DNA from: Acidobacteriaceae bacterium
GTDB lineage: Bacteria > Acidobacteriota > Terriglobia > Terriglobales > Acidobacteriaceae
NCBI GenBank assembly: GCA_003134995.1
Contig: PLDC01000022.1
Span: forward strand, 62,001 to 126,000
Direction of reading: 5' to 3'
Length of the DNA: 64,000 nucleotides
The notes below the pieces were generated by a model. That model was not told the DNA's origin and ran no database searches. It worked only from the letters and a program-made list of their open reading frames with translations. Positions 1 through 9,496 of this stretch are shown here, piece after piece. Within the stretch, counting starts at the first letter, position 1; each line of letters opens with the position of its first letter. A program made the position numbers and the translations under genes.

Positions 1-2168
1 ATTCGCCACCCGTGGCCATCGTCTCCAGCGAAATAAATTGCTTTCCCATCGGGCATCCATCCCATCGTAGATGCTTGTTGCATTCCACTTTTGTCCAGCG
101 TCCGCGTTTCCCCCACACCCGTGGGCAGTAGAACAAAACCTACCGTGCCCAGGTTCGCCGCCTCAAAGGTCAATACTTGCGTTCCGTCCGGCGAGAGAAC
201 GGGCTGACCCCACTGTCCAAGTTTGATCGCTGCAGATCCGTCAGTCTTGCGCAAGTAACCCAGGCCGGAGGCGCCAGCCTCAGATCCCCAATCGTCGAAC
301 GAAACCACCCCACCATCCCCGGAGATGTCTCTCACAACCGCATAGTCGAGCCAGCTGAGGTCGCGTTCTTTTGCGTCCGAAGGTCCGCGGAACTGAATCC
401 CGCTTCTCCACGATTCTTTCGATAAGAGAATTCGTCCATCCCGCGAGATATCGTGCAAGCGAACAATGCCGGGTAGACGAAGAACAATCCGCTGTTTGCC
501 GTTAAGGCCAAGCGCATGCACGGCATCCGCCCAGCCCTCAGTCTCTGTAGCACCAACCCACAGCTCCTCGCCCGAAGGAGGCCACGCCAGCCCCTCGAGG
601 CTGACATACAGCACCGAGCGGATCAATTCTTTTCCGCTGCGGTCGACTGCAATCGCCCACCCGGCGTCGCCATCGGAAGTCAGAAATTCTCCGAATGCCA
701 CAGCATTTCCTCGCGGCGAAATGCGCACATACCCGAGCGAGTGATTGCTTTCGTAGATCACTTTTCCGCGGGGAAATTCCACGCGGTACTTCCCTCCCGC
801 CTGCCGGATCACTGCCATTTCACTTCCGTCGGCTGTCCAGTCGGCCCCAAGCACGTCCTCGGCAACTTCCCGCGGCGACCCGCCACCAACCGGCACCAAT
901 CCCAAAGTCCCCTGGCAGAGCCCGATATAGCGGTCCTTGCATCCTATTGAGATCGCCATCTCCGAAGAAGAAACTGCGAACAAAGTCGAGTTGGACAGAT
1001 TCAACGGCCGCGATTCAGGACTGTCGGGCAGTGTTGAATAGAGTTGTATCGGCTGCCCGCTCCAACTCGCGCTGTAATAAATCGAGCGGCCATCGGCCGC
1101 AAACCGCGCGGCGTAGACCAAACCACGCTCGAATGTAAGTTGATGGTAAGAAGGCGAAGTGGTAACGGCACCGCGCCGGCCCAACATCCAGCTTGCAGCA
1201 GCAACAAGGAGGAGTAAGAGTACGCCCACTGCCAGTTGAACGACTCGCGTGCGCGGCTGGGCTTTCTCCGCGGTAACAACGGCGCCAGCAGCGCCCGTCA
1301 CAGCGCTCGACGACGAAACTCCCGAGAGGCCTTCGAGATTAAAAGCCAAATCCCGCGCCGACTGAAATCGCTGCAGCGGTTTCTTCTCCAGGCAGCGCCG
1401 CACAATTCGGTCCAGCGCCGGCGAAATAGGCTTGCCCGAAACGCTCAGCTCCGCGGGATCTTCTTTCAGAATCGCCGTCATGGTCTCAGCCGCGGTATCT
1501 CGACGGAAAGCGCGCTGCCCAGAAAACATTTCGTACAAAATCGTACCCAGGGCAAAAATATCGGAGCGCGCATCCGCCGTCTCGCCCTTCACCTGCTCGG
1601 GAGACATATATCCAACTGTGCCCAGAACCGCGCCAGCCGAGGTTGGCACCGCTTCAAGTGTCGCGCCTTCGTCCGCGGCCGCTTCCGGTTTCACCAGCTT
1701 CGCCAAGCCGAAATCGAGAATCTTTACCCGGCCATCCTGCGTGACAAAAATATTCTCCGGCTTCAAGTCGCGATGAACAATCCCTTTATCGTGCGCGGCC
1801 GCGAGTCCCTGAGCGATCTGCGTGCCATATTCCACGGCACGCCTCAGCGGCACAGCTCCGCCGCTCAACTCCTGCCGCAGCGAGTGTCCTTCAAGACATT
1901 CTGAAACCAGATAAGGCGCGCCCTCAAGCGTGCCAATATCATGAATTGAAAGAATGTTGGGATGGTTCAGCGCCGCAACCGCGCGCGCTTCTGTCTCGAA
2001 CCGGCGCAACCGCTCAACGTCTCGTGCCAAACCTTCGGGCAGAACTTTAATCGCCACATCGCGCCCAAGCCGATTATCTTTCGCGCGGTAAACTTCGCCC
2101 ATGCCGCCAGCGCCAAGCGGCGCAACGATTTCGTAAGGCCCAATCTTCGTACCACCGGAGATCACCAT
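1..2168 (-). CDS. Serine/threonine protein kinase with C-terminal beta-propeller (3' end cut by window)
   Basis: The reading frame opens at ATG 2168 and runs off the left edge, with about 722 codons visible. An N-terminal Pkn2/Hanks-type kinase domain is clear: glycine loop GAGGMGEVY near residue 19, lysine in VAIKVLP, catalytic loop HRDLKPEN, DFG in ILDFGLAKL and SPEQ in the activation segment. A single membrane helix (VGVLLLLLVAAASWML) follows near residue 300. The rest is an exported region with WD40/TolB-like blades (for example YAARFAADGRSIYYSAS and DWTADGSEMAV). Such kinases with an extracellular propeller are abundant in Acidobacteriota and probably phosphorylate cytoplasmic targets in response to an outside signal; the ligand is unknown. 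It is transcribed away from the antitoxin gene to its right. Confidence 0.93.
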   Translation of the reverse strand, partial: MVISGGTKIGPYEIVAPLGAGGMGEVYRAKDNRLGRDVAIKVLPEGLARDVERLRRFETEARAVAALNHPNILSIHDIGTLEGAPYLVSECLEGHSLRQELSGGAVPLRRAVEYGTQIAQGLAAAHDKGIVHRDLKPENIFVTQDGRVKILDFGLAKLVKPEAAADEGATLEAVPTSAGAVLGTVGYMSPEQVKGETADARSDIFALGTILYEMFSGQRAFRRDTAAETMTAILKEDPAELSVSGKPISPALDRIVRRCLEKKPLQRFQSARDLAFNLEGLSGVSSSSAVTGAAGAVVTAEKAQPRTRVVQLAVGVLLLLLVAAASWMLGRRGAVTTSPSYHQLTFERGLVYAARFAADGRSIYYSASWSGQPIQLYSTLPDSPESRPLNLSNSTLFAVSSSEMAISIGCKDRYIGLCQGTLGLVPVGGGSPREVAEDVLGADWTADGSEMAVIRQAGGKYRVEFPRGKVIYESNHSLGYVRISPRGNAVAFGEFLTSDGDAGWAIAVDRSGKELIRSVLYVSLEGLAWPPSGEELWVGATETEGWADAVHALGLNGKQRIVLRLPGIVRLHDISRDGRILLSKESWRSGIQFRGPSDAKERDLSWLDYAVVRDISGDGGVVSFDDWGSEAGASGLGYLRKTDGSAAIKLGQWGQPVLSPDGTQVLTFEAANLGTVGFVLLPTGVGETRTLDKSGMQQASTMGWMPDGKAIYFAGDDGHGWR

Positions 2169-2348
2169 AGGGTCGCGCCATTATAGAGCAAGGAGCACCA
2201 TAACTCGTGTAGCGACGGGCGCATTCGCCCGTCCACGCCACTACTCATGTGGGACAGCCGCCTCGGCGGTCCGGCTGCCCTGGCTCATCGGGCCGCTTTC
2301 CTGCACACTTTGCGATGAGATACAATGTATCTCAGAGAGGTAGCACCG

Positions 2349-2612
2349 ATGGCGGCGACAGAAATGGTTCACGTCCGCATAGAAAAGCGCATCAAGACCC
2401 AAGCCACCAAGACATTAGCCGCCATGGGATTGTCCGTATCGGATGCGGTGCGCGTCCTCCTGACGAGGGTGGCTGCGGAGAGGGCGCTGCCTTTCGCAGT
2501 AAAGCTTCCCAACGCAGCTACCGCCGCGGCCATGCGGGAAGCACGCAAGGGCAGCCTGCGTTCCTTCAAGAGCGTCGCCAAGCTAATGAACAACTTGAGT
2601 GCGAAGGATTGA
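2349..2612 (+). CDS. RelB/DinJ-family antitoxin, apparently without a toxin
   Basis: An 87-residue protein starting [16 protein letters not shown], with the RelB/DinJ ribbon-helix-helix pattern ([32 protein letters not shown]). An ATG also exists at 2325 in frame, but ATG 2349 is preceded by AGAGAGGT at 2333-2340 and gives the normal family start. These proteins dimerise, bind the operator of their own operon and neutralise a RelE/YafQ RNase. No RelE-type frame follows: the next gene, ispG, begins 46 bp downstream. It is either an orphan antitoxin that works as a repressor or the remnant of a module. The family call is firm; the orphan status is read from this window only. Confidence 0.8.
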   Translation: MAATEMVHVRIEKRIKTQATKTLAAMGLSVSDAVRVLLTRVAAERALPFAVKLPNAATAAAMREARKGSLRSFKSVAKLMNNLSAKD

Positions 2613-2658
2613 GCATCCAAACAACCTCTGTTTCCGCGTGTTAAAATGGAACTTCCAC

Positions 2659-3912
2659 ATGTCTATCATTCCACGTAGAAAAACCGTTACTGCCATCGTC
2701 GGGGGCGTACGCGTCGGCTCCGATGCACCCATCGTGGTGCAGTCCATGACCAACACCGATACCGCCGACATCCCTTCGACCGTTCAGCAGTGTGCCGCGC
2801 TGGCCCGCGCCGGGTCGGAACTCGTGCGCGTCACCGTCAACAACGAAGAAGCCGCGGCCGCTGTGCCCCACATCGTCGAGCAACTCGATAAGCTCGGCGT
2901 GAGCGTGCCCATCATCGGCGACTTCCACTACAACGGACATGTTCTGCTCACCAAATATCCCGAGTGCGCGCGCGATCTCGCGAAGTATCGCATCAATCCC
3001 GGCAACTCCAGCATTGGCCGCAGCGGCGATTCGAACTTCCGCACCATGATCGAAGTCGCGGTCAAATATCAGAAGCCGGTTCGCATCGGCGTGAACTGGG
3101 GCTCGCTCGATCAGTCCCTGCTCACCCGCATGATGGACGAAAACTCCGCGCTGGCCGAACCGAAAGACGCCCGCGAAGTGACGATGGAAGCGATGGTGGT
3201 GAGCGCGTTGTCGTCCGCCGACCTCGCCCAGAAATTCGGCCTGCGCCCGGATCAGATTATCCTGAGCGCGAAAGTCAGCGGCGTGCAGGATCTGATCGAC
3301 GTCTACCGCGCCTTAGCCGTGCGCTGCGACTACCCGCTGCACCTCGGCCTCACTGAAGCGGGCATGGGAGCAAAAGGTGTGGTCGCATCGGCTGCCGCCA
3401 TGGGCGTGGTGCTGCAGGATGGCATCGGCGACACCATTCGTGTCTCGCTCACGCCCGCGCCAGGAGGCGACCGCACTGAAGAAGTCCGCGTGGCGCAGCA
3501 GATTCTGCAATCCATGGGAATCCGCAGCTTTACTCCGCAAGTCACCGCCTGCCCCGGCTGCGGACGCACCACCAGCACCTTCTTCCAGGAAATGGCCCAG
3601 CAGATTCAAACCTACCTGCGCGAGCAAATGCCAACCTGGAAAGGCCGCTACGTGGGTGTGGAAGAAATGAAGCTCGCGGTTATGGGATGCGTGGTCAACG
3701 GTCCCGGCGAATCGAAGCACGCCAACATCGGCATCTCGTTGCCCGGCACGTTCGAAGAACCAAAAGCGCCGGTCTACGTGGATGGACGCCTGTTCACCAC
3801 GCTCAAGGGCGATCGCATTGTAGCGGAATTCATCGACATCCTCGACGAATATGTCGACTCACACTACGCGGCGCGTGAGACCCAAAAAGAAGAAGTGGCT
3901 ATCCGAAATTAA
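2659..3912 (+). CDS. ispG: 4-hydroxy-3-methylbut-2-enyl diphosphate synthase (IspG/GcpE)
   Basis: IspG reduces methylerythritol cyclodiphosphate to HMBPP in the MEP isoprenoid pathway, using a [4Fe-4S] cluster. The 417-residue protein has the N-terminal [12 protein letters not shown] motif, the TIM-barrel segment IGDFHYNG, and cluster ligands C298 and C301 (CPGCGR), C344 ([10 protein letters not shown]) and E351. The ATG at 2659 ([10 protein letters not shown]) matches the usual family start. An upstream in-frame codon at 2599 would overlap the antitoxin gene and add an unconserved leader. No strong ribosome site precedes 2659. The gene stands alone, with no other MEP gene nearby. Confidence 0.96.
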   Translation: MSIIPRRKTVTAIVGGVRVGSDAPIVVQSMTNTDTADIPSTVQQCAALARAGSELVRVTVNNEEAAAAVPHIVEQLDKLGVSVPIIGDFHYNGHVLLTKYPECARDLAKYRINPGNSSIGRSGDSNFRTMIEVAVKYQKPVRIGVNWGSLDQSLLTRMMDENSALAEPKDAREVTMEAMVVSALSSADLAQKFGLRPDQIILSAKVSGVQDLIDVYRALAVRCDYPLHLGLTEAGMGAKGVVASAAAMGVVLQDGIGDTIRVSLTPAPGGDRTEEVRVAQQILQSMGIRSFTPQVTACPGCGRTTSTFFQEMAQQIQTYLREQMPTWKGRYVGVEEMKLAVMGCVVNGPGESKHANIGISLPGTFEEPKAPVYVDGRLFTTLKGDRIVAEFIDILDEYVDSHYAARETQKEEVAIRN

Positions 3913-3954
3913 GACAGTTCAGCTCGCGCCTCGAACTGAATTGTCATCCCAACC

Positions 3955-4000
3955 TTGGATTGTCATCCCGAGCGAAGCGAGGGATCATGGTTCCAGCCCG
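3955..4000. repeat. Dispersed TGTCATCCCGAGCGAAGCGAGG element
   Basis: The intergenic stretch between ispG and the convergent lipoprotein gene holds one full copy, ATTGTCATCCCGAGCGAAGC followed by GAGGGATCATGG, preceded by a partial copy (TTGTCATCCCAACC, 3950-3963). The same core recurs at 46336 and in diverged form at 24205 and 26211. It is a short non-coding interspersed element common in Acidobacteriota intergenic DNA; function unknown. Confidence 0.7.
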
Positions 4001-4040
4001 CACCATCCGCGAAGCCAGCATCGAGCAGTAGCCGTACTCT

Positions 4041-6110
4041 CTACTGCCCAGTCAACAATAAGATCGGCGTCTGCAACGGCGGCAAGGGCACCGCGGTCCC
4101 GGAATCGCTGGTCAAACTCACATTCGAATAAGTGAAATCACACTCGAACTGTGAAGACGTAAGTCCCGTCCCCAGCACTGTCAGGTTGAGGTTGTTGAGG
4201 TAACTTCCCGTCGACAAACCCGAGATCGTAATCTGCTGTCCCGCGGCGAACTGATTCGCTCCCTGGAACGTAACGACGTTATTGGTGATCGAGAACGCAG
4301 TGATCGTCGCGGCCGTGCTGCAGCTGATTTGCGTGCAGACTCCAACGGCCGTGGACAAGTCAGTGACCAGCGAATCAGCCGGAGTGGTGCCTCCGCCGAT
4401 GCCGTTAACGTTAGCATCGGTGGTGTTGATGTCGGCGATTGCGCCGGCATCGCACATGCTGACGTAGACGTGACTGGCGTCTTCGGAAGAAGTGGTGAAG
4501 ACGCGGAAGCGCGTGTCGCCCGGTGCGTAGACTGCAGGCAGCACAGGCGAAGCGCAACTCCCCACCTGCGGCACCCCATATTGATATTGATTGGTAGCCA
4601 CATCCGCCGCAAATGGCGGATACGTCAATAGCGTCAGTGCAGGAGTGATCTTCGGCAAAATACTAGGCGCGTCAAATACGGTCAGGCCCGGAATAATGCA
4701 GCTCGAAGCCGCGCCGATAAATGGATCAGGACAAGACGTCGCAAGCTGGTAGCTCGCCACGTAAAACCGGCTGCCATCCGTGAGAGACGTCACCGAAGTG
4801 GGGACGCAGGCGGACGGACCCGTTGGACACGGCGCAGACCCAAGGCCGAAGGAAATAGCAGCCAACTGCACCGGCGTGTCGTTAGCTCCGCCCGTATCAG
4901 AAAACACATAGACCATGCTGGTCGCGGGATTCACCACATAAAGCCGGTTCAGATAAAGATCGAAGTAAAGGAAGTTAGCCCCTGATCCCACCGGCAGAGG
5001 GTTCGGATTAATCGTGTCGGTGGCAGTATCAATCGTCAGCAACTCCCCTTGGGCTGTCGCACTGCCTTCCGTCAGCACGTAAACCTTCTGGCTATCGCCG
5101 CGAGCCACCACCCACACGGGATTCGTCAAAGTCACACCCGCGGGAACCGTTACCACATTCGGCGTCAGTGCCTGCACGGTCAAACTGCTCACCGTGTTGT
5201 CGCCCTCATTCGCCGAATAAAGCTTCAGCCCATTCGGCAGCTCAGCGAGGCTGACCGGATGCACTCCCACAGCTGGATACGTCGCCGTGTTGCTGACCGT
5301 ATTCGCCGTCGTGTTGATGGCAAAAATTGAATTGGTGTTGTAGTTCGCCACATACATCGCCGTATTCTGCGAGCTGGCAAGAAAAACCGGTTGCGGAGGA
5401 AAGGTTGCTGTTCCTCCAAGCCCGCCTAGCGCCAGACCCGTGTTCGGATTCGAGTACGTAATCGTAGTTCCGTTATTCGACACCAGCGGAAAAGCGCCAT
5501 CGTATGCGTTCGGATTGCAGGCAGGCAGCAAGCAATTGGGAATGATCACGTTCGTGATCACGACCGTATAGCCAGCCGGATTACTCATCGTGCTCAACGC
5601 TGCGCTCAGCGTAGCCGTGACCAAATTGCCGGACTCGCTGATGGCGGTAATGCTCGAAGACTGGTAAGGCAAATTGACGTTGGCAACGGGACCAAATCCG
5701 GTCGCAATCGTTGACTGGAAGGCCGGGGCCACGTACGAAACCGCGTCAACAAGGCCCTCAACACTCCCTGCGCTCGCGACAAACAATCTCGTATCGTTAG
5801 GAAGAACTGCAGCGTACGTGGGGTTAGCGCCGAGGTTGGGAGCGCTCTGGTCCGACGTGGGAGTTTCAGCAATGATGCTGTCGCCCCCAACATCGATTTG
5901 GAACGCTCCGCCCGGTGCATTGGGAAGGTTCGTGCTAATGCCAAAGACAGCGTGAAAACTCGCTGGAGTTGGAGCTGGTTCCGGCGGGCATCCCGGAACT
6001 CCGCCCGCCGAGCACGGAATCACCACCGGACGATACACCTGCCCGCAAGCCACCATCAGCAGAGCTGCAAGCATCATGGCCGACAATCGGCCCGCACGTC
6101 GAAGACTCAT
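4041..6110 (-). CDS. Secreted beta-propeller lipoprotein (YncE-like)
   Basis: 689 residues from ATG 6110, with GGAGTG about 6 nt upstream. Two in-frame ATGs further upstream (6176, 6158) would put a non-signal leader in front of the export signal. The N-terminus is a lipoprotein signal (MSLRRAGRLSAMMLAALLMV) with lipobox VAC, so Cys19-20 is probably lipidated. The body has repeated blades of the YncE/lactonase type: MYVANYNTNSIFAINTTANT, LYSANEGDNTVSSL, VYVLTEGSA, LYVVNPATSMVYVF, HVYVSMCDAGAIADINT. A C-terminal Ig/IPT-like region follows (ITAFSITNNVVTFQG). It is probably a cell-surface protein; its ligand is not recognisable. Transcription converges on ispG. Confidence 0.85.
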   Translation of the reverse strand: MSLRRAGRLSAMMLAALLMVACGQVYRPVVIPCSAGGVPGCPPEPAPTPASFHAVFGISTNLPNAPGGAFQIDVGGDSIIAETPTSDQSAPNLGANPTYAAVLPNDTRLFVASAGSVEGLVDAVSYVAPAFQSTIATGFGPVANVNLPYQSSSITAISESGNLVTATLSAALSTMSNPAGYTVVITNVIIPNCLLPACNPNAYDGAFPLVSNNGTTITYSNPNTGLALGGLGGTATFPPQPVFLASSQNTAMYVANYNTNSIFAINTTANTVSNTATYPAVGVHPVSLAELPNGLKLYSANEGDNTVSSLTVQALTPNVVTVPAGVTLTNPVWVVARGDSQKVYVLTEGSATAQGELLTIDTATDTINPNPLPVGSGANFLYFDLYLNRLYVVNPATSMVYVFSDTGGANDTPVQLAAISFGLGSAPCPTGPSACVPTSVTSLTDGSRFYVASYQLATSCPDPFIGAASSCIIPGLTVFDAPSILPKITPALTLLTYPPFAADVATNQYQYGVPQVGSCASPVLPAVYAPGDTRFRVFTTSSEDASHVYVSMCDAGAIADINTTDANVNGIGGGTTPADSLVTDLSTAVGVCTQISCSTAATITAFSITNNVVTFQGANQFAAGQQITISGLSTGSYLNNLNLTVLGTGLTSSQFECDFTYSNVSLTSDSGTAVPLPPLQTPILLLTGQ

Positions 6111-6183
6111 CAACACTCCAAGAAAGAATTTGGGTCTATGCTGCGAGGAATTAAACATTCTAACGGCTAGCCACATTCTGCGC

Positions 6184-6415
6184 TAGTGAGTTCGGGCTTC
6201 GGGCTCCGGCTCTCGGGCCTTCGGGCTCCGGCCGCTTTGCTTCTTGTGGGATGCTTGATTGGTATAGCGAGTTGGACTGCGGCGATGACATCATTCGGCC
6301 CTCGCCGCGCAGGCTCAGAGCTGTGGAGTGGGCGCTGCCGAAAAATCAGAGGCAGAGGCCAGACGCCAAAATGAGAAAGCCGAAGCCCGAAAGCCGAAGC
6401 CCGCCTCCCGACCCG
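6184..6415. repeat. Inverted low-complexity arrays between lipoprotein gene and Ku
   Basis: The 308 bp between the lipoprotein start and the Ku stop has no convincing gene. Its left part (6186-6235) is a run of imperfect TCGGGCT-like units (TTCGGGCTTCGGGCTCCGGC...). Its right part (6373-6415) is the inverse, AAAGCCGAAGCCCGAAAGCC followed by GAAGCCCGCC. The two arms could pair across about 140 bp. The same type of array recurs at many gene borders here. Confidence 0.6.
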
Positions 6416-6418
6416 GCC

Positions 6419-7264
6419 CTACCTTCCGCGCCGCGACTTGCCGCTGGCTGCCACAGCGGGCGCGTCTTCCTTCGCCGCCGCAGCCGGCTTCTTCCGACCT
6501 TCCATCTGCGCCAGGCTCTGCTTGAGTGCAGCCATCAAGTCGACCACAGGGGCCAACTTCTTCGGCTTCTCAACCGCGGCCACTTCCCCGCCTTCAAGTT
6601 TGGTCTCAATCAACGTCTTCAGATTTTCCTGGAAGCTGTCTTTATATTTCTCCGGATCCCACTCATCGGCCAGTGCTTCGATCAGCTGATGCGCGACTTT
6701 CACCTCAGCGTCCTTCAACTCCACGTCGGGCGCGCCAAAGCCTTCCACCTTCTTCACTTCTTCAGCGTAATACATGGTGTGCAGCATCAGGCCGCCTTCA
6801 TGCGGCCGCAAAAATACCGTGTACTCGCGGTTGTGCATGGTGATCTTCGCGATGGCAACGTACTCACTCTCCTCGAGCGCCTTGGTCAGCAGCGCGTAAG
6901 GACGCCGCCCAGCTTCCTCCGGCATCATGTAATACGAGGATTCGAAATACACGGGATCGACGTCGCCGGCCTTGACGAACTCCAGGATCTCCATCGTCTT
7001 CGCAGTCTGCGGCTCGATCTTCTTGATCTCTTCCGGCTCGATGATGATGTATTCGTCCTTGCGAAACTCATAGCCCTTCACCATGTCGGCGCGATCGACA
7101 ACAACGCCTTCCAACTGGCAAATGTATTGCTGCTTCAGCCGAGACTTGTCCGTGCGATGCAGCATGTTAAAAGAGATCCCACTACTGCGCGCGCCCGAAA
7201 ACAAGCGCACGGGCATGGAGATAAGACCGAAAGTTAAATGCCCAGACCAAACCGAAGCTGCCAT
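6419..7264 (-). CDS. ku: Ku protein, non-homologous end-joining
   Basis: A 281-residue bacterial Ku homologue starting MAASVWSGHLTFGLISMPVR, the typical family N-terminus, with GAGAGGG just upstream of ATG 7264. The Ku core continues with FNMLHRTDKSRLKQQYIC, EYIIIEPEEIKKIEP, YYMMPEEAG and TMYYAEEVKKV. A lysine/alanine-rich tail ends SGKSRRGR, as in Ku proteins that contact DNA and LigD through the C-terminus. The homodimer rings broken DNA ends and recruits ligase D. No ligD is in the window, so the partner must lie elsewhere. Confidence 0.96.
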   Translation of the reverse strand: MAASVWSGHLTFGLISMPVRLFSGARSSGISFNMLHRTDKSRLKQQYICQLEGVVVDRADMVKGYEFRKDEYIIIEPEEIKKIEPQTAKTMEILEFVKAGDVDPVYFESSYYMMPEEAGRRPYALLTKALEESEYVAIAKITMHNREYTVFLRPHEGGLMLHTMYYAEEVKKVEGFGAPDVELKDAEVKVAHQLIEALADEWDPEKYKDSFQENLKTLIETKLEGGEVAAVEKPKKLAPVVDLMAALKQSLAQMEGRKKPAAAAKEDAPAVAASGKSRRGR

Positions 7265-7296
7265 AGTTCCCTCTCGTGCGTGAACCTTCCACGGAT

Positions 7297-7372
7297 TTTG
7301 TCATTCCGACCAAGCTGATGGATTGGCGACAGCCACTCCATCGGCGCGCGGAGGAACCTGCTGTTTCGCCGC
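7297..7372. repeat. Dispersed TTTGTCATTCCGACC ... GGAGGAACCTGCTGTT element
   Basis: The 319 bp between Ku and the HigB-like gene (7265-7583) has no credible gene. It carries a 75-bp element bounded by TTTGTCATTCCGACC and CGGAGGAACCTGCTGTT, with imperfectly paired arms between them. A second copy with the same borders but a different middle lies at 53793-53860. Confidence 0.65.
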
Positions 7373-7583
7373 CTAACCCACCCAGAATTGCGAGTTTAGC
7401 CCATAAAGCAGCTTTAGATGCACAAATCTTGGAGCACGAGGAACCGAAATGCGAAGCCAGAGGGAATGGGGTTGATTAGACAGAAGCGCTAGGGGTTGTA
7501 GTTAACTGAGGGGGTTCCGGGATTCTCCGCGAAGAAAGTTGACGTTATAGTAAATTCGCTATATTCTGTCTCTGAAGTACAGT

Positions 7584-7967
7584 TTGGACAGGTTCGAACC
7601 TCCAGTACCGCGCCCTGTTGTTTGGCTCGGAGACTCGAAAAGGAACCTCCGGGATTTTCCAGACGGAGCACAAAAGCTGCTGGGGGACGAACTTCAGCTC
7701 ATTCAGTTTGGCGGCATGCCCAAGGACACCAAACCTTTCAAGGGCGTCGGCAGCGGGGTTGTTGAGATTGCCCTGCGTTACGCGGCGGATGCTTACCGCG
7801 TGGTGCTCGCGCTTCAGAGCGGCAGGCGCATTTATATTCTGCATGCCTTTCAGAAGAAATCGAAGAGAGGTATTGAAACCCCGAAACGCGACGCTGACCT
7901 GATCAAGAAACGATATACCGAAGCACAGGAGTTGGCACGTGAGTACGAAAAGACGAAAACCAATTGA
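7584..7967 (+). CDS. HigB-like toxin (phage Gp49-like, RelE/ParE fold)
   Basis: 127 residues of the Gp49-like/HigB family: PRPVVWLGDSKRNLRDFPDG near the N-terminus, GVVEIALRYAADAYRVV in the middle and the family signature YILHAFQKKSKRG near residue 95. The only in-frame start is TTG 7584, with a weak ribosome site; the first 10 residues are uncertain. Family members are ribosome-dependent or free mRNA endonucleases inhibited by an HTH antitoxin. Here the last 29 nt overlap the start of such an antitoxin, which strongly supports a type II module in the toxin-first order usual for HigBA. Confidence 0.85.
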   Translation: MDRFEPPVPRPVVWLGDSKRNLRDFPDGAQKLLGDELQLIQFGGMPKDTKPFKGVGSGVVEIALRYAADAYRVVLALQSGRRIYILHAFQKKSKRGIETPKRDADLIKKRYTEAQELAREYEKTKTN

Positions 7968-8277
7968 GTTCGAAGAGGGATCCGGAAACGTGTTCACGGA
8001 TCTCGGGCTAAAAGGTGCCGACCAACTTCTGGCGCGCGCCCAGATCGGATTCCATGTCTTCAAAATCCTCGAAGAGAAGAAACTGAAACAGCGCGAAATC
8101 GCCGCCGTCCTGGGCATTGCACAACCCGACGTGTCCCACCTGATGAACGGCCATTTCAGCCGCTTCACCACCGACAAGCTGCTCGATTTTCTGAAACGCC
8201 TTGACCGGAAAGTAACAATCGAGGTCAGCCCTCGCCATAAAGGCGAACCCTACCAGCAGGTAACTTTCGCCCCGTAG
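7939..8277 (+). CDS. HigA-like XRE-family antitoxin
   Basis: 112 residues starting at GTG 7939, inside the 3' end of the toxin gene, which suggests translational coupling. A helix-turn-helix spans roughly residues 42-70 (LKQREIAAVLGIAQPDVSHL) followed by MNGHFSRFTTDKLLDFLKRL, matching XRE antitoxins paired with Gp49-like toxins (HTH_37 type). It should bind the toxin and repress its own operon. The promoter is probably upstream of 7584 (AT-rich TAGTAAATTCGCTATATTC at 7548-7566), but no clear operator was seen. Confidence 0.87.
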   Translation: MSTKRRKPIEFEEGSGNVFTDLGLKGADQLLARAQIGFHVFKILEEKKLKQREIAAVLGIAQPDVSHLMNGHFSRFTTDKLLDFLKRLDRKVTIEVSPRHKGEPYQQVTFAP

Positions 8278-8331
8278 CGTCCGGCGAAACAACGCCAGGT
8301 GAGCGCTCCAACTCCCGCATGGTGCGGGTAG

Positions 8332-8664
8332 CTACCTGGATTCGCTCTGCCTCCGCGTCTTCACAAAGGCTCGCAGCACGTTGTTCATGAGGGTCTGGTA
8401 GCCTCTGCCGTTCTTCTTGAACCATTCCAAAACGTCGTGGTCGATGCGGATATTGATATGGTCTTTTGGCGATGGGACACCCATCACGCTCTGCGTCCAG
8501 TCGGGCTCGCCGTGGACGTCATCCACGTCGGCGCGGATCGATGCTTCAAGCCGGCTGCCACCCGTTGCATTCACTCTGGCCCAATCCGTTCGGTCATCCC
8601 CTCGCGCAATCTTGTTTTTGATTTCTTTAGCCGTATAGCGCACGGTACCGCTTCTCTTCTTCAT
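8332..8664 (-). CDS. brnA: BrnA-family antitoxin
   Basis: 110 residues from ATG 8664, preceded by AAGGAGG, an excellent ribosome site; an upstream in-frame ATG at 8742 lies inside brnT. The C-terminal half has the BrnA signature (DHINIRIDHDVLEWF then KKNGRGYQTLMNNVLRAF), a ribbon-helix-helix fold that binds DNA and caps the toxin. It follows brnT with a 38-nt overlap, the standard brnT-brnA order, so the pair is an autoregulated type II toxin-antitoxin operon. Confidence 0.9.
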   Translation of the reverse strand: MKKRSGTVRYTAKEIKNKIARGDDRTDWARVNATGGSRLEASIRADVDDVHGEPDWTQSVMGVPSPKDHINIRIDHDVLEWFKKNGRGYQTLMNNVLRAFVKTRRQSESR

Positions 8665-8899
8665 CTCTCGCCCTCCTTGCTGTGATAATTCGCACGGCTT
8701 TGTCACGCCATGTCCATACGACCGCGAAGAATTTCCCTTCAATCAATCCAACGCTCAGAAACCGGTCTTCGTCATCGCGCGGCGTCGGTACCGTGAGCAG
8801 GGGACGGCCATCAAACAAGGCGAATGCGACGCGTAGAAAGTCTATCCCGCGCTCCGCCAGCACCCACTCGCGCTTGGGCTCATCCCAACTGAACTCCAT
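8627..8899 (-). CDS. brnT: BrnT-family toxin
   Basis: 90 residues, the full family length: FSWDEPKREWVLAERGIDFL at the N-terminus, ATG-proximal acidic/aromatic BrnT pattern, RFLSVGLIEGKFFAVVWTWR in the middle, and RIITARRARDEEEKRYRAL at the end (the R-x-I-S/T-A-R-x-A signature). BrnT is a RelE-fold ribonuclease that blocks translation under stress and is inhibited by BrnA. All expected blocks are present, so the toxin appears intact. Confidence 0.9.
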   Translation of the reverse strand: MEFSWDEPKREWVLAERGIDFLRVAFALFDGRPLLTVPTPRDDEDRFLSVGLIEGKFFAVVWTWRDKAVRIITARRARDEEEKRYRALYG

Positions 8900-9496
8900 T
8901 GCTTATTGTATCTACGACTGTACCCACAGTCAAAGACGCACATTTCCGAACGCGAACGGGAGATGGAATGGAATGGATAATAAGAAACCGGGCTGTCAGC
9001 TACAACCAGGCGCATCAGAGACGCAGGCGTTGCAGGCCCTGACGCTCACGCTCAGCATCTTCCGCCGTGTACTCAATCCACACATCGTGGGCTGGCAGCC
9101 CCGAGTTTCCCACAGCCCCATTGTGACATCTGACCTTGCCCCGCAATTTTTGTTAGTTCATCATTGCAGGAGCAAGAGGATTATCGATCCCGCACAACGC
9201 GGGGACGGCCGGCCAATAATCGGCCCGTAACTCCTTGATTTAAAAGATTTGACCTCTAAGTTCTTTAACATCTAGACCTTGCGGGGAATTTCCGCTAACT
9301 CGATGATTCCAGAGATTTTGCAAAAAGGGGGGAGGGGGGGTACCGTACCAAATAAGGTACACTCAGCACTCCCCGAATCGCAGCCCAAAAGTTTATTTCA
9401 GCTCGGCGATTTACAGCCGCTTTTGCTGAACCGTACCGCCGCCGGCGCTCATCTGTGAAGCAACCTCGTTTCTGAATCTCACTCAAAGAGGACACG
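8900..9496. other. 597-bp gene-free stretch with a dispersed repeat and a G-tract
   Basis: No reading frame here looks coding. It contains a 29-nt sequence (9110-9138, starting CCACAGCCCCATTGTGACAT) found identically at 54698-54726. Further right are TCTAAGTTCTTT (9255-9266) and GATTTTGCAAAA (9315-9326), both also echoed at matching positions downstream of the second copy. At 9327-9340 there is a G6-A-G7 tract next to a small hairpin, GTACC-AAATAA-GGTAC (9345-9360). Confidence 0.6.

Noticed and set aside
6251-7237. 328-codon plus-strand frame opposite Ku
   Set aside because: Shadow of the Ku gene; no ribosome site, no domain.
9327-9360. G-tract plus GTACC hairpin as a G-quadruplex or control site
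   Set aside because: Two G runs only (6 and 7), not enough for an intramolecular quadruplex; kept only as a note in the gene-free stretch.
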